Of a stretch of 64,000 nt of DNA, positions 35,175-43,246 are shown in pieces (positions within the stretch are counted from its first letter, which is position 1; every line of letters starts with the position of its first letter). The notes beneath the pieces were generated by a model. That model had not been told where the DNA came from, did not search any database, and saw nothing but the letters and a program-made list of their open reading frames with translations. A program made the translations under genes and the position numbers. The DNA is from Afifella sp. IM 167 (GTDB taxonomy: Bacteria; Pseudomonadota; Alphaproteobacteria; Rhizobiales; Afifellaceae): positions 124,001 to 188,000 of the forward strand of contig NZ_NSLC01000007.1 in NCBI RefSeq assembly GCF_020144925.1, written 5' to 3'.

Positions 35175-35888
35175 CTAGCTCGCCCGCTTAGTGCGCTGGC
35201 CGAAGAGGATCGCCTGCGCATCCTTGTCCTGCGAGAGGTCCATGCGCTTGTCGGCCCCGACATTGATGCCGCGCTCGACCGCCGGGCGCGCGAGCAGCTT
35301 TTCGCGCCAGCGCGAGATGTTCGGGAATTCGGCCAGATCGACGCCCTGCCGCTCGGGCGCGCGCGCCCAGGAGAGGATCGCCATGTCGGCGATGGTGTAT
35401 TCGCCCGCGGCGACGAACTCACGCCCCTCCAGCCGCTTGTCGAGGACGCCGTAGAGGCGGTCGGCCTCGTCCTCGTAGCGCTTGATGGCGTAGGGGATCT
35501 TTTCGGGCGCGTAATTGCGGAAATGGTGGTTCTGGCCGAGCATCGGGCCGAAGCCTCCCATCTGCCACATCAGCCAGCTCTCCACCTCGACGCGCTTGCG
35601 CTCGTCGGTCGGGTAGAATTTCGCGAATTTGCGCCCGAGATAGAGAAGGATCGCGCCGGATTCGAAGATCGAGATCGGCTCGCCGCCAGGTCCCGCCCGG
35701 TCGACGAGCGCCGGCATGCGGTTGTTCGGCGAGATCGCCAGAAAGTCCGGCTGAAACTGTTCGCCCTTGCCGATATTGACGAACTTCACCTCGTAGGGCG
35801 CGCCGACCTCTTCCAGAAAGATCGTCACCTTCCAGCCGTTGGGTGTCGGCCAGTAATGGAGCTGGAGGTCGGCTTCGTTCTCGCTCAT
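35175..35888 (-). CDS. glutathione S-transferase family protein (YfcG/Ure2-like)
   Basis: A 237-residue protein. The N-terminal thioredoxin-like domain has LHYWPTPNGWKVTIFLEEVGAPYE and NNRMPALVD (cis-Pro region), then SIFESGAILLYLGRK (glutathione-binding ESxAI). The C-terminal half is the all-helical GST domain with the aromatic-rich WLMWQMGGFGPMLGQNHHF. This order and the Asn/Thr in place of an N-terminal catalytic Tyr/Ser are typical of the YfcG/Ure2p nu-class with disulphide-reductase activity. Monocistronic as far as can be seen. Confidence 0.93.
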   Translation of the reverse strand: MSENEADLQLHYWPTPNGWKVTIFLEEVGAPYEVKFVNIGKGEQFQPDFLAISPNNRMPALVDRAGPGGEPISIFESGAILLYLGRKFAKFYPTDERKRVEVESWLMWQMGGFGPMLGQNHHFRNYAPEKIPYAIKRYEDEADRLYGVLDKRLEGREFVAAGEYTIADMAILSWARAPERQGVDLAEFPNISRWREKLLARPAVERGINVGADKRMDLSQDKDAQAILFGQRTKRAS

Positions 35889-35975
35889 GGGTCACTCTCT
35901 TTTGGTAACGGAATGCGGAATCTAGAGCCGCTTCGGTTACCGGCAAGCGCCCGGCAGCCATGTCCCGGCGAGTGG

Positions 35976-37277
35976 TCAACCCCGCGCGAAAGCGGCGAAG
36001 AAGAAACCGTCGGTCGCGGTGGAAGCGGGTGTCAGCGTCAGGGAGCCCGGCGCCGTCCAGCGCGGCGGGGCGGCTCCCGTCACCTTCTCCCAGAGCGGTG
36101 CCGGATCGATGCGGGAGAATTCCGGCTGCGCGGCGGTGAAGGCCGCGGCGCGGTCCTCGTTCTCGGTGGCGAAGAGCGAGCAGGTGACATAGACGAGCCG
36201 GCCGCCGGGCTTCACGTACCGCGCCGCCTCGGCGAGAACCGTGTCCTGCTCGCCCATGCGGGCATCGAGCGCGTCCGCGCGCATGCGCCATTTGGCGTCG
36301 GGCCGGCGCCGCCACGTGCCGGAGCCGGAGCACGGCGCGTCGACGAGGACGAGGTCCATGCGGCCTTCGAGATCGGCGAGCGCCCCCTCGCCCGGCGCGC
36401 GGACCTGGACGTTGCGCGCCTCGGCGCGCTTCAGGCGCTCGTAGATCGGCGCGAGCCGGGAGCGGTTGACGTCGTGGGCAAAGACCTGGCCGCGATTGCC
36501 CTGCGCGGCCGAAAGGGCGAGCGTCTTGCCGCCGCCGCCGGCGCACAGATCGAGCATCTGGGCGGCCTCGCCGGCGATCTCGGCACAGGCGGAAGCGGCC
36601 ATGAGCGCGGCGAGCTGGCTCGCCTCGTCCTGCACCTCGACGCGGCCGCGCCGGTACGCCTCGTCGGCCGTCACGTTGGCGTTGCGGCGGGCACCGGCGA
36701 CGGCGGCGATGCGAAGGCCGACGGGCGAAAAGCGCGTCGGCGCGACATCGAAGCGCGAGAGCTGGCCGGCCACTTTGTCGCGATCGGTCTTCAGAAGGTT
36801 GACGCGAAGGTCGAGCGGAGGCCGCGAGCCGAGGGCCGCCGCCTCCTCCACCCAGGCCTCGCCGAAGGCCGCCTCGAAGGAGGCGGCCGCCCATTGCGGC
36901 ACGTCGGCGCGCACCCAGTCCGGCGCGCCTTCTTCAGACGCCGATTCAAGTCGCTCACATTCCGATTCACGAATCGCCTCAGGCGCATGCCGGTCTTCGC
37001 TGAACATCTGATTCAGCTTTTCGGCCGTCTCGCCCCATTCGAAAACGGCGGTGCCGAGGGCAAGCGCGCGGGGCGTCTCCTCCCCCATCCTGAAGGCGAT
37101 GGAGGCGCGGCGACGCAGCGCATCGTAGACGAGGTCGCCGACCGCCGACCGGTCGCCGGAGCCGGCATAGCGGTGCGACAGGCCCCAGTCCTTCAGCGCC
37201 TCGGAGGCCGGCCGGTGCCGGTCCTCGATCTCGGCGAGCACGTCGATGGCGGCGGCGATCCGTCCGGGAAGGCGCAA
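35976..37277 (-). CDS. RsmB/NOP-family rRNA cytosine-C5 methyltransferase
   Basis: A 433-residue protein. The AdoMet motif DLCAGGGGKTLAL, the PCSGSGTW motif with the proton-donor Cys, and VTCSLFATENEDR with the catalytic Cys identify an RNA m5C methyltransferase of the RsmB/NOP group. The N-terminus is an NusB-like helical region. It probably methylates 16S rRNA. Six bases separate its start from the guaB stop, so the two may be co-transcribed. Confidence 0.93.
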   Translation of the reverse strand: MRLPGRIAAAIDVLAEIEDRHRPASEALKDWGLSHRYAGSGDRSAVGDLVYDALRRRASIAFRMGEETPRALALGTAVFEWGETAEKLNQMFSEDRHAPEAIRESECERLESASEEGAPDWVRADVPQWAAASFEAAFGEAWVEEAAALGSRPPLDLRVNLLKTDRDKVAGQLSRFDVAPTRFSPVGLRIAAVAGARRNANVTADEAYRRGRVEVQDEASQLAALMAASACAEIAGEAAQMLDLCAGGGGKTLALSAAQGNRGQVFAHDVNRSRLAPIYERLKRAEARNVQVRAPGEGALADLEGRMDLVLVDAPCSGSGTWRRRPDAKWRMRADALDARMGEQDTVLAEAARYVKPGGRLVYVTCSLFATENEDRAAAFTAAQPEFSRIDPAPLWEKVTGAAPPRWTAPGSLTLTPASTATDGFFFAAFARG

Positions 37278-37283
37278 GGCGGT

Positions 37284-38783
37284 TCAGCCCTGTCCGGGAT
37301 AGTTCGGGCTCTCGCGCGTCAGCTGCACGTCGTGGACGTGGCTTTCGCGCAGACCCGCGCCGGAGATCCTCAAGAACTCCGCCTTGTCGCGGAATTCGGC
37401 AAGGTTCTGCGCCCCGACATAGCCCATGGCGGCGCGCAGGCCGCCGGAGAGCTGGTGGAGGACCTGGGCGACGGGCCCCTTGTAGGGCACCTGGCCCTCG
37501 ACGCCCTCCGGAACGAGCTTCAGCGAATCGCGCACCTCGGCCTGGAAGTAGCGGTCGGCGGAGCCGCGGGCCATGGCCCCGACGGAGCCCATGCCGCGAT
37601 AGGCTTTGTAGGAGCGCCCCTGGTAGAGATAGACCTCGCCGGGGCTCTCGTCCGTGCCGGCCAGCAGCGAGCCGACCATGGCGACGGAAGCGCCGGCGGC
37701 GAGCGCCTTGGCAAGGTCGCCGGAGAACTTGATCCCGCCATCGGCGATCACCGGCGTGTCGTGCCTGTCCGCTTCCTCGACGGTTTCCAGGATCGCCGTC
37801 AGCTGCGGCACGCCGACGCCCGCGACGACGCGGGTGGTGCAGATCGAGCCGGGCCCGATGCCGACCTTGATGCAGTCGGCGCCGGCATCGATCAGCGCCT
37901 TCGCCCCGTCCTTGGTGGCGACGTTGCCGGCGACGATCTGGGTGGAGTTGGAGAGCTTCTTGATCGCGGTCACGCTTTCCAGGACCCGCGAGGAATGGCC
38001 GTGCGCCGTGTCGATGACGATGACGTCGCAGCCGGCGTCGATCAGCCGCTCGGAGCGCTCCAGCCCCGGATCGCCTACATTGGTCGCGGCCGCGACGCGC
38101 AGACGCCCCTGCGCATCCTTGGCGGAAGCCGGATGCAGGCGGGCCTTCTCGATGTCCTTCACCGTGATGAGGCCGATGCAGTTGCCTTCGCCGTCGACGA
38201 CGAGAAGCTTCTCGATCCGGTGCTGGTGCAGGAGGCGCTTGGCTTCCTCCTGGCTGACATTCTCCGTGACGGTGACGAGATCGCGCGTCATCAGCTCGGC
38301 CACCGGCTGGTCCGGATTGGAAGCAAAGCGCACGTCGCGGTTGGTCAGGATACCGACGAGACGGCCGATGACGGCGCCGCCCTTGCCGCCCTTTTCCACC
38401 ACCGGCACGCCGGAAATGTCGTGGGCGCGCATAAGCGCCTTCGCCTGGGCAAGGGTCGCGTCGGGGCCGATCACCAGCGGGTTCACCACCATGCCGGATT
38501 CGAACTTCTTCACCTGGCGCACCTCTTCGGCCTGCGCCTCCGGTTCCAGGTTGCGGTGGATGACGCCGAGGCCGCCGGCCTGCGCCATGGCGATGGCCAG
38601 GCGCGATTCCGTCACCGTATCCATCGCCGAGGAGATGATCGGCAGGCGCAGCGAGATATCGCGGGTCAGCCGGGTCGTCAGGTCCGTCTCGCCGGGCAGC
38701 ACGAAGCTGTGGGCGGGACGCAGGAGAACGTCGTCGAAGGTAAGGGCTTCGCGACCTGTCGAAAATTCAATGATGCGTGGCAT
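37284..38783 (-). CDS. guaB: inosine-5'-monophosphate dehydrogenase
   Basis: A 499-residue protein of normal length. It contains [13 protein letters not shown] at the N-terminus, a CBS pair near residues 95-215 and the active-site loop [15 protein letters not shown] with the catalytic Cys, then [15 protein letters not shown] with the flap. It oxidises IMP to XMP, the first step to GMP. The 1326-codon open frame on the plus strand over this and neighbouring genes is a shadow. Confidence 0.98.
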   Translation of the reverse strand: MPRIIEFSTGREALTFDDVLLRPAHSFVLPGETDLTTRLTRDISLRLPIISSAMDTVTESRLAIAMAQAGGLGVIHRNLEPEAQAEEVRQVKKFESGMVVNPLVIGPDATLAQAKALMRAHDISGVPVVEKGGKGGAVIGRLVGILTNRDVRFASNPDQPVAELMTRDLVTVTENVSQEEAKRLLHQHRIEKLLVVDGEGNCIGLITVKDIEKARLHPASAKDAQGRLRVAAATNVGDPGLERSERLIDAGCDVIVIDTAHGHSSRVLESVTAIKKLSNSTQIVAGNVATKDGAKALIDAGADCIKVGIGPGSICTTRVVAGVGVPQLTAILETVEEADRHDTPVIADGGIKFSGDLAKALAAGASVAMVGSLLAGTDESPGEVYLYQGRSYKAYRGMGSVGAMARGSADRYFQAEVRDSLKLVPEGVEGQVPYKGPVAQVLHQLSGGLRAAMGYVGAQNLAEFRDKAEFLRISGAGLRESHVHDVQLTRESPNYPGQG

Positions 38784-38937
38784 GCCACCTCCAGAAGGGC
38801 CGATGCGCCGGTGCGGGTTGAATCGGCACGAGGTTGACGCGGGTCACTAACATGGGGGTGGCGGCTTGCAAATGGGCGCTGACGGTCCTTTCCCCGATTG
38901 CAGGGCTGCCCTGCCTGAGAGACAGGGCCGGCAAGGC

Positions 38938-39139
38938 CGGATACCCGCCGCCCGGGAACGGGACGGCAGGCGGCGACCCATCACCGACATTCGACGATTT
39001 TCGCGATCCGCTCGAAGCGGACTGCAGGAACCGGAAGGCGACAATCAATCCTGCGCGGTCGGGCGCACCACGATGCTGCCGATCTCGACGTCGCCGGGTT
39101 GATCGATCGCGAAAGCGATCGCCCTCGCGATTGCGTCCG
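38938..39139. repeat. direct repeat, copy A (about 200 bp)
   Basis: This stretch, covering the SDR gene end and part of the intergenic sequence before guaB, is repeated in the same orientation at 41694-41895 with an offset of 2756 bp. Shared tracts include ACCCGCCG, GGAACGGGACGGC, GGAAGGCGACAATCAATCCTG and TCGCGAAAGCGAT. The rest of the intergenic region (38784-39044) holds no gene. Confidence 0.85.
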
Positions 39140-39782
39140 GCGAAATGGCAATCTCTTCCTTGCGCTTGCGGATCGCCGCCTTGATTTCCGCGTCGGCGAT
39201 ACCGGTATCGGCAAAGGTCGTGTCGATGAAGCCGGGGGACACTTCGGTTACCCGCAGGTTTGGCCCCGATTCCTGCCGCAGCGCTTCGGTCACGGTCCGC
39301 AGCGCGTTCTTTGTCGCCGCATAAAGCCCCATCGTCGGCACGATCTTGATGCCGGCTGTCGAGATGACATTGACGAAATGGCCGGTATTTTGACGGCTGA
39401 AGACAGGAAGCGCGGCCGCGATGCCGTAGAGCGCGCCCTTCAGGTTGACGTCGATCATGGCGTCCCAGTCTTCAACCTGCAGAGCATCGAAACGTGAGAG
39501 CGGCCCGATTCCCGCATTGTTGACCATGACGTCGAGCCGACCGAATCGTTCGCAGGCAAGGCCGACCAGCGCTTCGACGTCCGCCCGCTTGGTGACGTCC
39601 GTTGCCCGGTAGACGGCCGTGCCACCCGCATCCTCGATCTCGCTCGCAACCGCTGCGATCTCGGCTTCGCTTCTCGCGCCAAGGACGACATGCGCGCCTC
39701 GCTCGGCCAGCTGGATGGCGCTGGCCTTTCCGATGCCGCGCCCGGCCCCCGTTATGGCGACAACCTTGTCCTGAATGGTCAT
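39045..39782 (-). CDS. SDR-family oxidoreductase (classical short-chain dehydrogenase)
   Basis: A 245-residue protein. The NAD(P)-binding motif TGAGRGIGKA is at residues 11-20, NNAG near 89, the catalytic Ser within VISTAG and YAATKNA with Tyr and Lys (YxxxK) near 153. All four catalytic positions are present. Substrate unknown. It is divergent from an AraC-type regulator gene 100 bp away, which probably controls it. Confidence 0.95.
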   Translation of the reverse strand: MTIQDKVVAITGAGRGIGKASAIQLAERGAHVVLGARSEAEIAAVASEIEDAGGTAVYRATDVTKRADVEALVGLACERFGRLDVMVNNAGIGPLSRFDALQVEDWDAMIDVNLKGALYGIAAALPVFSRQNTGHFVNVISTAGIKIVPTMGLYAATKNALRTVTEALRQESGPNLRVTEVSPGFIDTTFADTGIADAEIKAAIRKRKEEIAISPDAIARAIAFAIDQPGDVEIGSIVVRPTAQD

Positions 39783-39882
39783 TTGAAGACTCCGTGTTTC
39801 GAATACGAAATCTGACCTAGGCGCCGCCTTCTGGACATTCTATGCTCGAACAGCCGTATTTTTATCGCAATACGCCAAGTTC

Positions 39883-40773
39883 ATGCCCGATCCATTTTCC
39901 GACGTTCTCAGAGCTCTCGGTACGCGAAGCGTTCGGGGTACGCGTCTCGAAGCATCGGGAGCCTGGTCACTCGCTTTCGATGGGCGATCGCGGCTCAAAT
40001 TCGTCGCGATCACGCGCGGGCGCTGTTGGCTCCTGCTTCCCGACCATCCTGCGGAAGCTCTGAGCCAGGGCGACGTCTTCCTGCTCAGCGACACGAGCTA
40101 CACGGTGGCAAGCGATCCGACGATCGAACCGGTCGACGGCATGGCGCTTTACGCCGCGCCGGGCCAGGACGTCGTGCGCCTCGGCGACGGCTCCGACACG
40201 GTCATGATGGGCGGCGGCAGCGGCTTTGCGGATGGCTGTGCCGCGTTCGTGCTCGAAGCGCTGCCGCCATTCCTGCGCATCGATTGCACGTCGCCGAACG
40301 CCGAAGCCGTCGCGCGGACGCTTGCTTCCCTCCAGGCTGAAATCGGTCATGGAGAGGTGGGCGCATCGCTTGTTGCCGAAAGGCTGGCGGAAATCCTGGT
40401 CGTCGAAGCGGTCCGCGCGTATCTCGCAACCATTCCCTCAGACAGCGTGGGCTGGATCGCCGCGCTAGCGGACCCCCGGATCGGCAAGGCCCTGAGAGCG
40501 ATGCACGGGGACGTCGCGCGCCGCTGGACGGTTCCGATGCTGGCCGCCGAGGCGGGCATGTCGCGCTCGGCCTTCACCGAGCGGTTCGCCAACCGCGTCG
40601 GCCGCCCACCGCTCGATTACCTGACGAACTGGCGCATGGTTCTGGCGCAGCGGAAGCTCGACGGGGGCCAGAGCGTTGCAGCCGTCGCCAATGCGGTTGG
40701 CTACAACTCCCAGAGTGCTTTCGCGCATGCTTTCAAGCGCACATTTGGCCGAACCCCGCGCGCCAGAAGGTGA
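39883..40773 (+). CDS. AraC-family transcriptional regulator (cupin-type N-terminus)
   Basis: A 296-residue protein. The N-terminal half is cupin-like (GDVFLLSDTSYTVAS and related), matching the AraC-binding-like domain found in many alphaproteobacterial regulators. The C-terminal third has the two HTH motifs: MLAAEAGMSRSAFTERFANRVG and SVAAVANAVGYNSQSAFAHAFKRTFG. It is divergent from the SDR gene and is the likely local regulator; some relatives activate a neighbouring SDR gene. Confidence 0.95.
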   Translation: MPDPFSDVLRALGTRSVRGTRLEASGAWSLAFDGRSRLKFVAITRGRCWLLLPDHPAEALSQGDVFLLSDTSYTVASDPTIEPVDGMALYAAPGQDVVRLGDGSDTVMMGGGSGFADGCAAFVLEALPPFLRIDCTSPNAEAVARTLASLQAEIGHGEVGASLVAERLAEILVVEAVRAYLATIPSDSVGWIAALADPRIGKALRAMHGDVARRWTVPMLAAEAGMSRSAFTERFANRVGRPPLDYLTNWRMVLAQRKLDGGQSVAAVANAVGYNSQSAFAHAFKRTFGRTPRARR

Positions 40774-41161
40774 CGCTCCCTCTTCTGCTGTGCGCAGAGG
40801 AGGAGCCAGCCAGATGGGCCGGGAGCGCCCGAACATCGCTTCATCACGCCAGGGCTCGATCCCGGGATGACGACAACAGGGCGGAGCGCCGCCGGAATCT
40901 TCGCCTCAGCCCACCTTGAGCGACTTGCAGACGGCACCGGGGACCTGCCGCCAGGACCTGAACCCAACGCCTCGGAGTAGGCGATCCCTTCCAGGTTCCG
41001 TTCTCCGATGAGCGCCTCGATCTCCGGCACTCCGGCCCGGCTGATCTGGATAGCCCGCGTCGCGCGGCGGAGGCGCATATCGGGCCTGCTCCCTGGCTGG
41101 TATGAAGCGTGCGAAGATCTTGCGTAGCCCACGATATCCCTTCCCAGCAGGACGACACCTT
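40774..41161. other. intergenic region between AraC-type regulator and RidA-like genes
   Basis: A 388-bp stretch with only short frames in all readings. A minus-strand frame holds ALIGERNLEGIAYSEALG, which could be the remnant of a gene, but I cannot assign it. No terminator or promoter is clear. The ridA ribosome site (AGCAGGACGACACC) is weak. Confidence 0.4.
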
Positions 41162-41590
41162 ATGCCTCGCAAAGCCTATAATGCCGACGGCGCCGCTGCC
41201 GTCGGGCCATATTCCCACGCTGTCGAGGCCAATGGCTTCATCCACCTTTCGGGGCAAACGCCGCTCAACCCCGCGACAGGCAAACTGATCGACGGCGACA
41301 TCGGCGCACAGACAGAGCAATGCTTCCGCAACCTTTTCGCCGTGTTGGCAGAAAGCGGACTTACCCCCGACGACGTCGTTTCGTGCTCGGTCTATCTGAC
41401 CGACATGAACGATTTCTCAGCCATGAACGCGGTCTACGAACGCCAGTTCTCGAAACCGTTCCCGGCTCGCACAACCATCGGCGTCGCCGCTTTGCCCTTG
41501 GGAGCCAGCGTTGAGATTGGCCTGATCGCTGCCCGCCTTTTGAGGGCATGGCGGCTCCTGCCCGTCGGTCGAGAAGCCCACCGGAGCTGA
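41162..41590 (+). CDS. RidA/YjgF/UK114 family protein
   Basis: A 142-residue protein from the ATG at 41162. It shows the Rid pattern: GPYSHAVEANGFIHLSGQ, VVSCSVYLTDMNDFSAMNAVYERQF and PARTTIGVAALPLGASVEI, with the conserved Arg in the catalytic pocket. Rid enzymes remove reactive enamines and imines. The normal end of the fold is VEIELIAAL, about 125 residues; here it continues with a 15-residue tail (LRAWRLLPVGREAHRS) that looks like read-through after a small change. It is followed by the second copy of the direct repeat. Confidence 0.9.
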   Translation: MPRKAYNADGAAAVGPYSHAVEANGFIHLSGQTPLNPATGKLIDGDIGAQTEQCFRNLFAVLAESGLTPDDVVSCSVYLTDMNDFSAMNAVYERQFSKPFPARTTIGVAALPLGASVEIGLIAARLLRAWRLLPVGREAHRS

Positions 41591-41693
41591 TGGGCCGTTC
41601 AGGCGGAAGTCCGCTGTCGAGAAGCAGCACCGGCCGCCGAAACGATTCTGGCGGGCGCATTGCTGCCGCACCGGCCGGAAAGCGGCAAAGGCC

Positions 41694-41895
41694 AGGCACC
41701 CGCCGCCGGGGAACGGGACGGCGGTGGGCGAGCCCATAACCGACGTTCGGTGATTCTCACGATCCGCCTGAGGTGGACGTCAGGAACTGGAAGGCGACAA
41801 TCAATCCTGCGCGGTTGGACGTCCCACGATGCTGCCAATCTCGTCGTCGCCGGGTTGGTCAATCGCGAAAGCGATTGTCCTCACGATTGCGTCTC
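41694..41895. repeat. direct repeat, copy B (about 200 bp)
   Basis: Copy B of the repeat at 38938-39139, same orientation, with scattered substitutions. It lies in the 516-bp gap between the RidA-like gene and ietA and includes the dead SDR 3' end. The two copies flank the SDR-AraC-RidA module. Confidence 0.85.
41801..41895 (-). pseudogene. 3' end of a second SDR gene (remnant)
   Basis: Read on the minus strand this gives DAIVRTIAFAIDQPGDDEIG followed by SIVGRPTAQD and a TGA at 41801-41803. It differs by only four residues from the last 30 of the intact SDR at 39045. The sequence upstream does not continue as an SDR, so only the C-terminus survives. Confidence 0.8.
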
Positions 41896-41910
41896 GGGCG
41901 AGTTTCGCAC

Positions 41911-41985
41911 TTATCGACATCCAAGAGACCAGCTGACCGCGCATAAGGTCCTCCCAACCTCGGTCAGCCTATGGAATCCTTCGCC
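41911..41985 (-). pseudogene. possible HxlR-type regulator 3' remnant
   Basis: Minus-strand translation ends GFHRLTEVGRTLCAVSWSLG before a TAA at 41911. HxlR-type regulators contain YxLTxxGRxL near the C-terminus, so this could be a short remnant of one. The match is only about 20 residues. The remaining gap to ietA shows GGACTA/TAGTCC arms near 42050-42080 but nothing firm. Confidence 0.3.
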
Positions 41986-42106
41986 GCCTTAAGAGAGGAG
42001 GGCTTTCGAGGTCTCCGATTGAGTTTTGACCGACCACTGAAGGGTGGACTAATTTAGCGAAAGCGGATAAGACTAGTCCATTGATCGGATTTATGGTCTC
42101 AAAAAT

Positions 42107-43246
42107 ATGGGATATGAAGTGGGCAGTGAGGCGGACGATATAGCGGTATTGAAGGATGACCTAGTCCATATGGTCCGGTTTGGCGCAGCAGGGGACGTTC
42201 GGCAGTTCGGTGCTTCCGCACGCCGTCTAGCGCGCCGCCTCAAACGAAACGGATCCGATTTGGGGGACCAACTGCTCAACATCGTTTCCGAGGGTTCCAG
42301 CCAAGCGCCAGCAATGCGGCGCGTGGCACGAGACCTACCTGTGCCATCCATCGACCGCACGGACCTCCTAATAGAGACAACGGACCCGAAAAATGTAGCC
42401 CCGTGCCTTCCAAGTCGCCTGCAGGCGCGGATCGATCAGTTGATCCTAGAGCAGCGTCAGCGGCGCAAATTGGAAAAGGCTGGCCTGACTCCGATTAGCA
42501 CGGGGTTGTTCGTCGGCCCGCCCGGCGTCGGCAAGACCATGACGGCGCATTGGATAGCCAGCGAACTCGGGCGTCCGCTATTCGTCCTCAATCTAGCCGC
42601 CGTGGCGAGCTCCCTTTTCGGGCGAACTGGCGCGAACCTTCGCGAAGCGTTGGAGTCTGCGCAGGCGAGACCGAGCGTGTTGCTTCTCGATGAGTTCGAC
42701 GCAATCGCAAGAGGGCGTGGCGAAGAGGATATCGGAGAGGCCAAACGGATCGTCACCGTCATCCTTCAGCTGATCGACCGTTGGCCCTCCCATTCCGTCC
42801 TTTTGGCTGCGACCAACCACGGCGAACTCTTGGACCGCGCCGTGTGGCGACGTTTCCATCTTCAGGTCGACTTTCCTCAGGGCAGTTTGGAGACTGCGCA
42901 AGCCACCGCGCGCATGGCGCTGGGCGATGGTGGCGACGGCAAGTTAGCGACGCTGGTCGCCGAACTTATGGACGGCCGCCCGCTCGCTGACGTGGCGAGT
43001 GTCGTAATGAATGCTCGTAAGCGCTCCCTACTTTTCGGCGATCCGCTCGATCGCGCCCTCTTAGACTCGATCCGTGAGGCTGGTGGGCGTGGTTCACGCA
43101 AGGATGCCCAACGGATCGCGTTATCCCTTTTGGAAAAAGGCCATTCGCAACGGCGCGTAAGCGAGTGGACCGGCGTGTCCAGAGACACATTGCGCAAAAA
43201 GAAAAAGGATGACGAAGGTGGCCCAGACCAAATTTCTGATCGGTAA
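42107..43246 (+). CDS. ietA: IetA, AAA+ ATPase of an IetAS defence / plasmid-stability system
   Basis: A 379-residue protein. The AAA core has Walker A GPPGVGKT near residue 137, Walker B VLLLDEFDAIARGR near 195 and the sensor 1 region VLLAATNHGELLDRAVWRRF. The first 120 residues are a separate helical part; the C-terminus ends in a helix-turn-helix-like SQRRVSEWTGVSRDTLRKKKK. This ATPase followed by a subtilase is the layout of ietA-ietS, first described as a stability and incompatibility system on Agrobacterium Ti plasmids and later shown to protect against phage. The second gene overlaps its end by 38 bp. Flanking sequence suggests insertion between the RidA-like gene and rlmE. Confidence 0.82.
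   Translation: MGYEVGSEADDIAVLKDDLVHMVRFGAAGDVRQFGASARRLARRLKRNGSDLGDQLLNIVSEGSSQAPAMRRVARDLPVPSIDRTDLLIETTDPKNVAPCLPSRLQARIDQLILEQRQRRKLEKAGLTPISTGLFVGPPGVGKTMTAHWIASELGRPLFVLNLAAVASSLFGRTGANLREALESAQARPSVLLLDEFDAIARGRGEEDIGEAKRIVTVILQLIDRWPSHSVLLAATNHGELLDRAVWRRFHLQVDFPQGSLETAQATARMALGDGGDGKLATLVAELMDGRPLADVASVVMNARKRSLLFGDPLDRALLDSIREAGGRGSRKDAQRIALSLLEKGHSQRRVSEWTGVSRDTLRKKKKDDEGGPDQISDR

Noticed and set aside
34857-38837. 1326-codon open frame on the plus strand
   Set aside because: It lies antisense to lmwPTP, GST, RsmB-like and guaB genes with firm motifs; long shadows are normal at this GC content.
42045-42085. GGACTA/TAGTCC inverted repeat before ietA as an operator
   Set aside because: Six-base arms about 25 bases apart are too weak to support a call.
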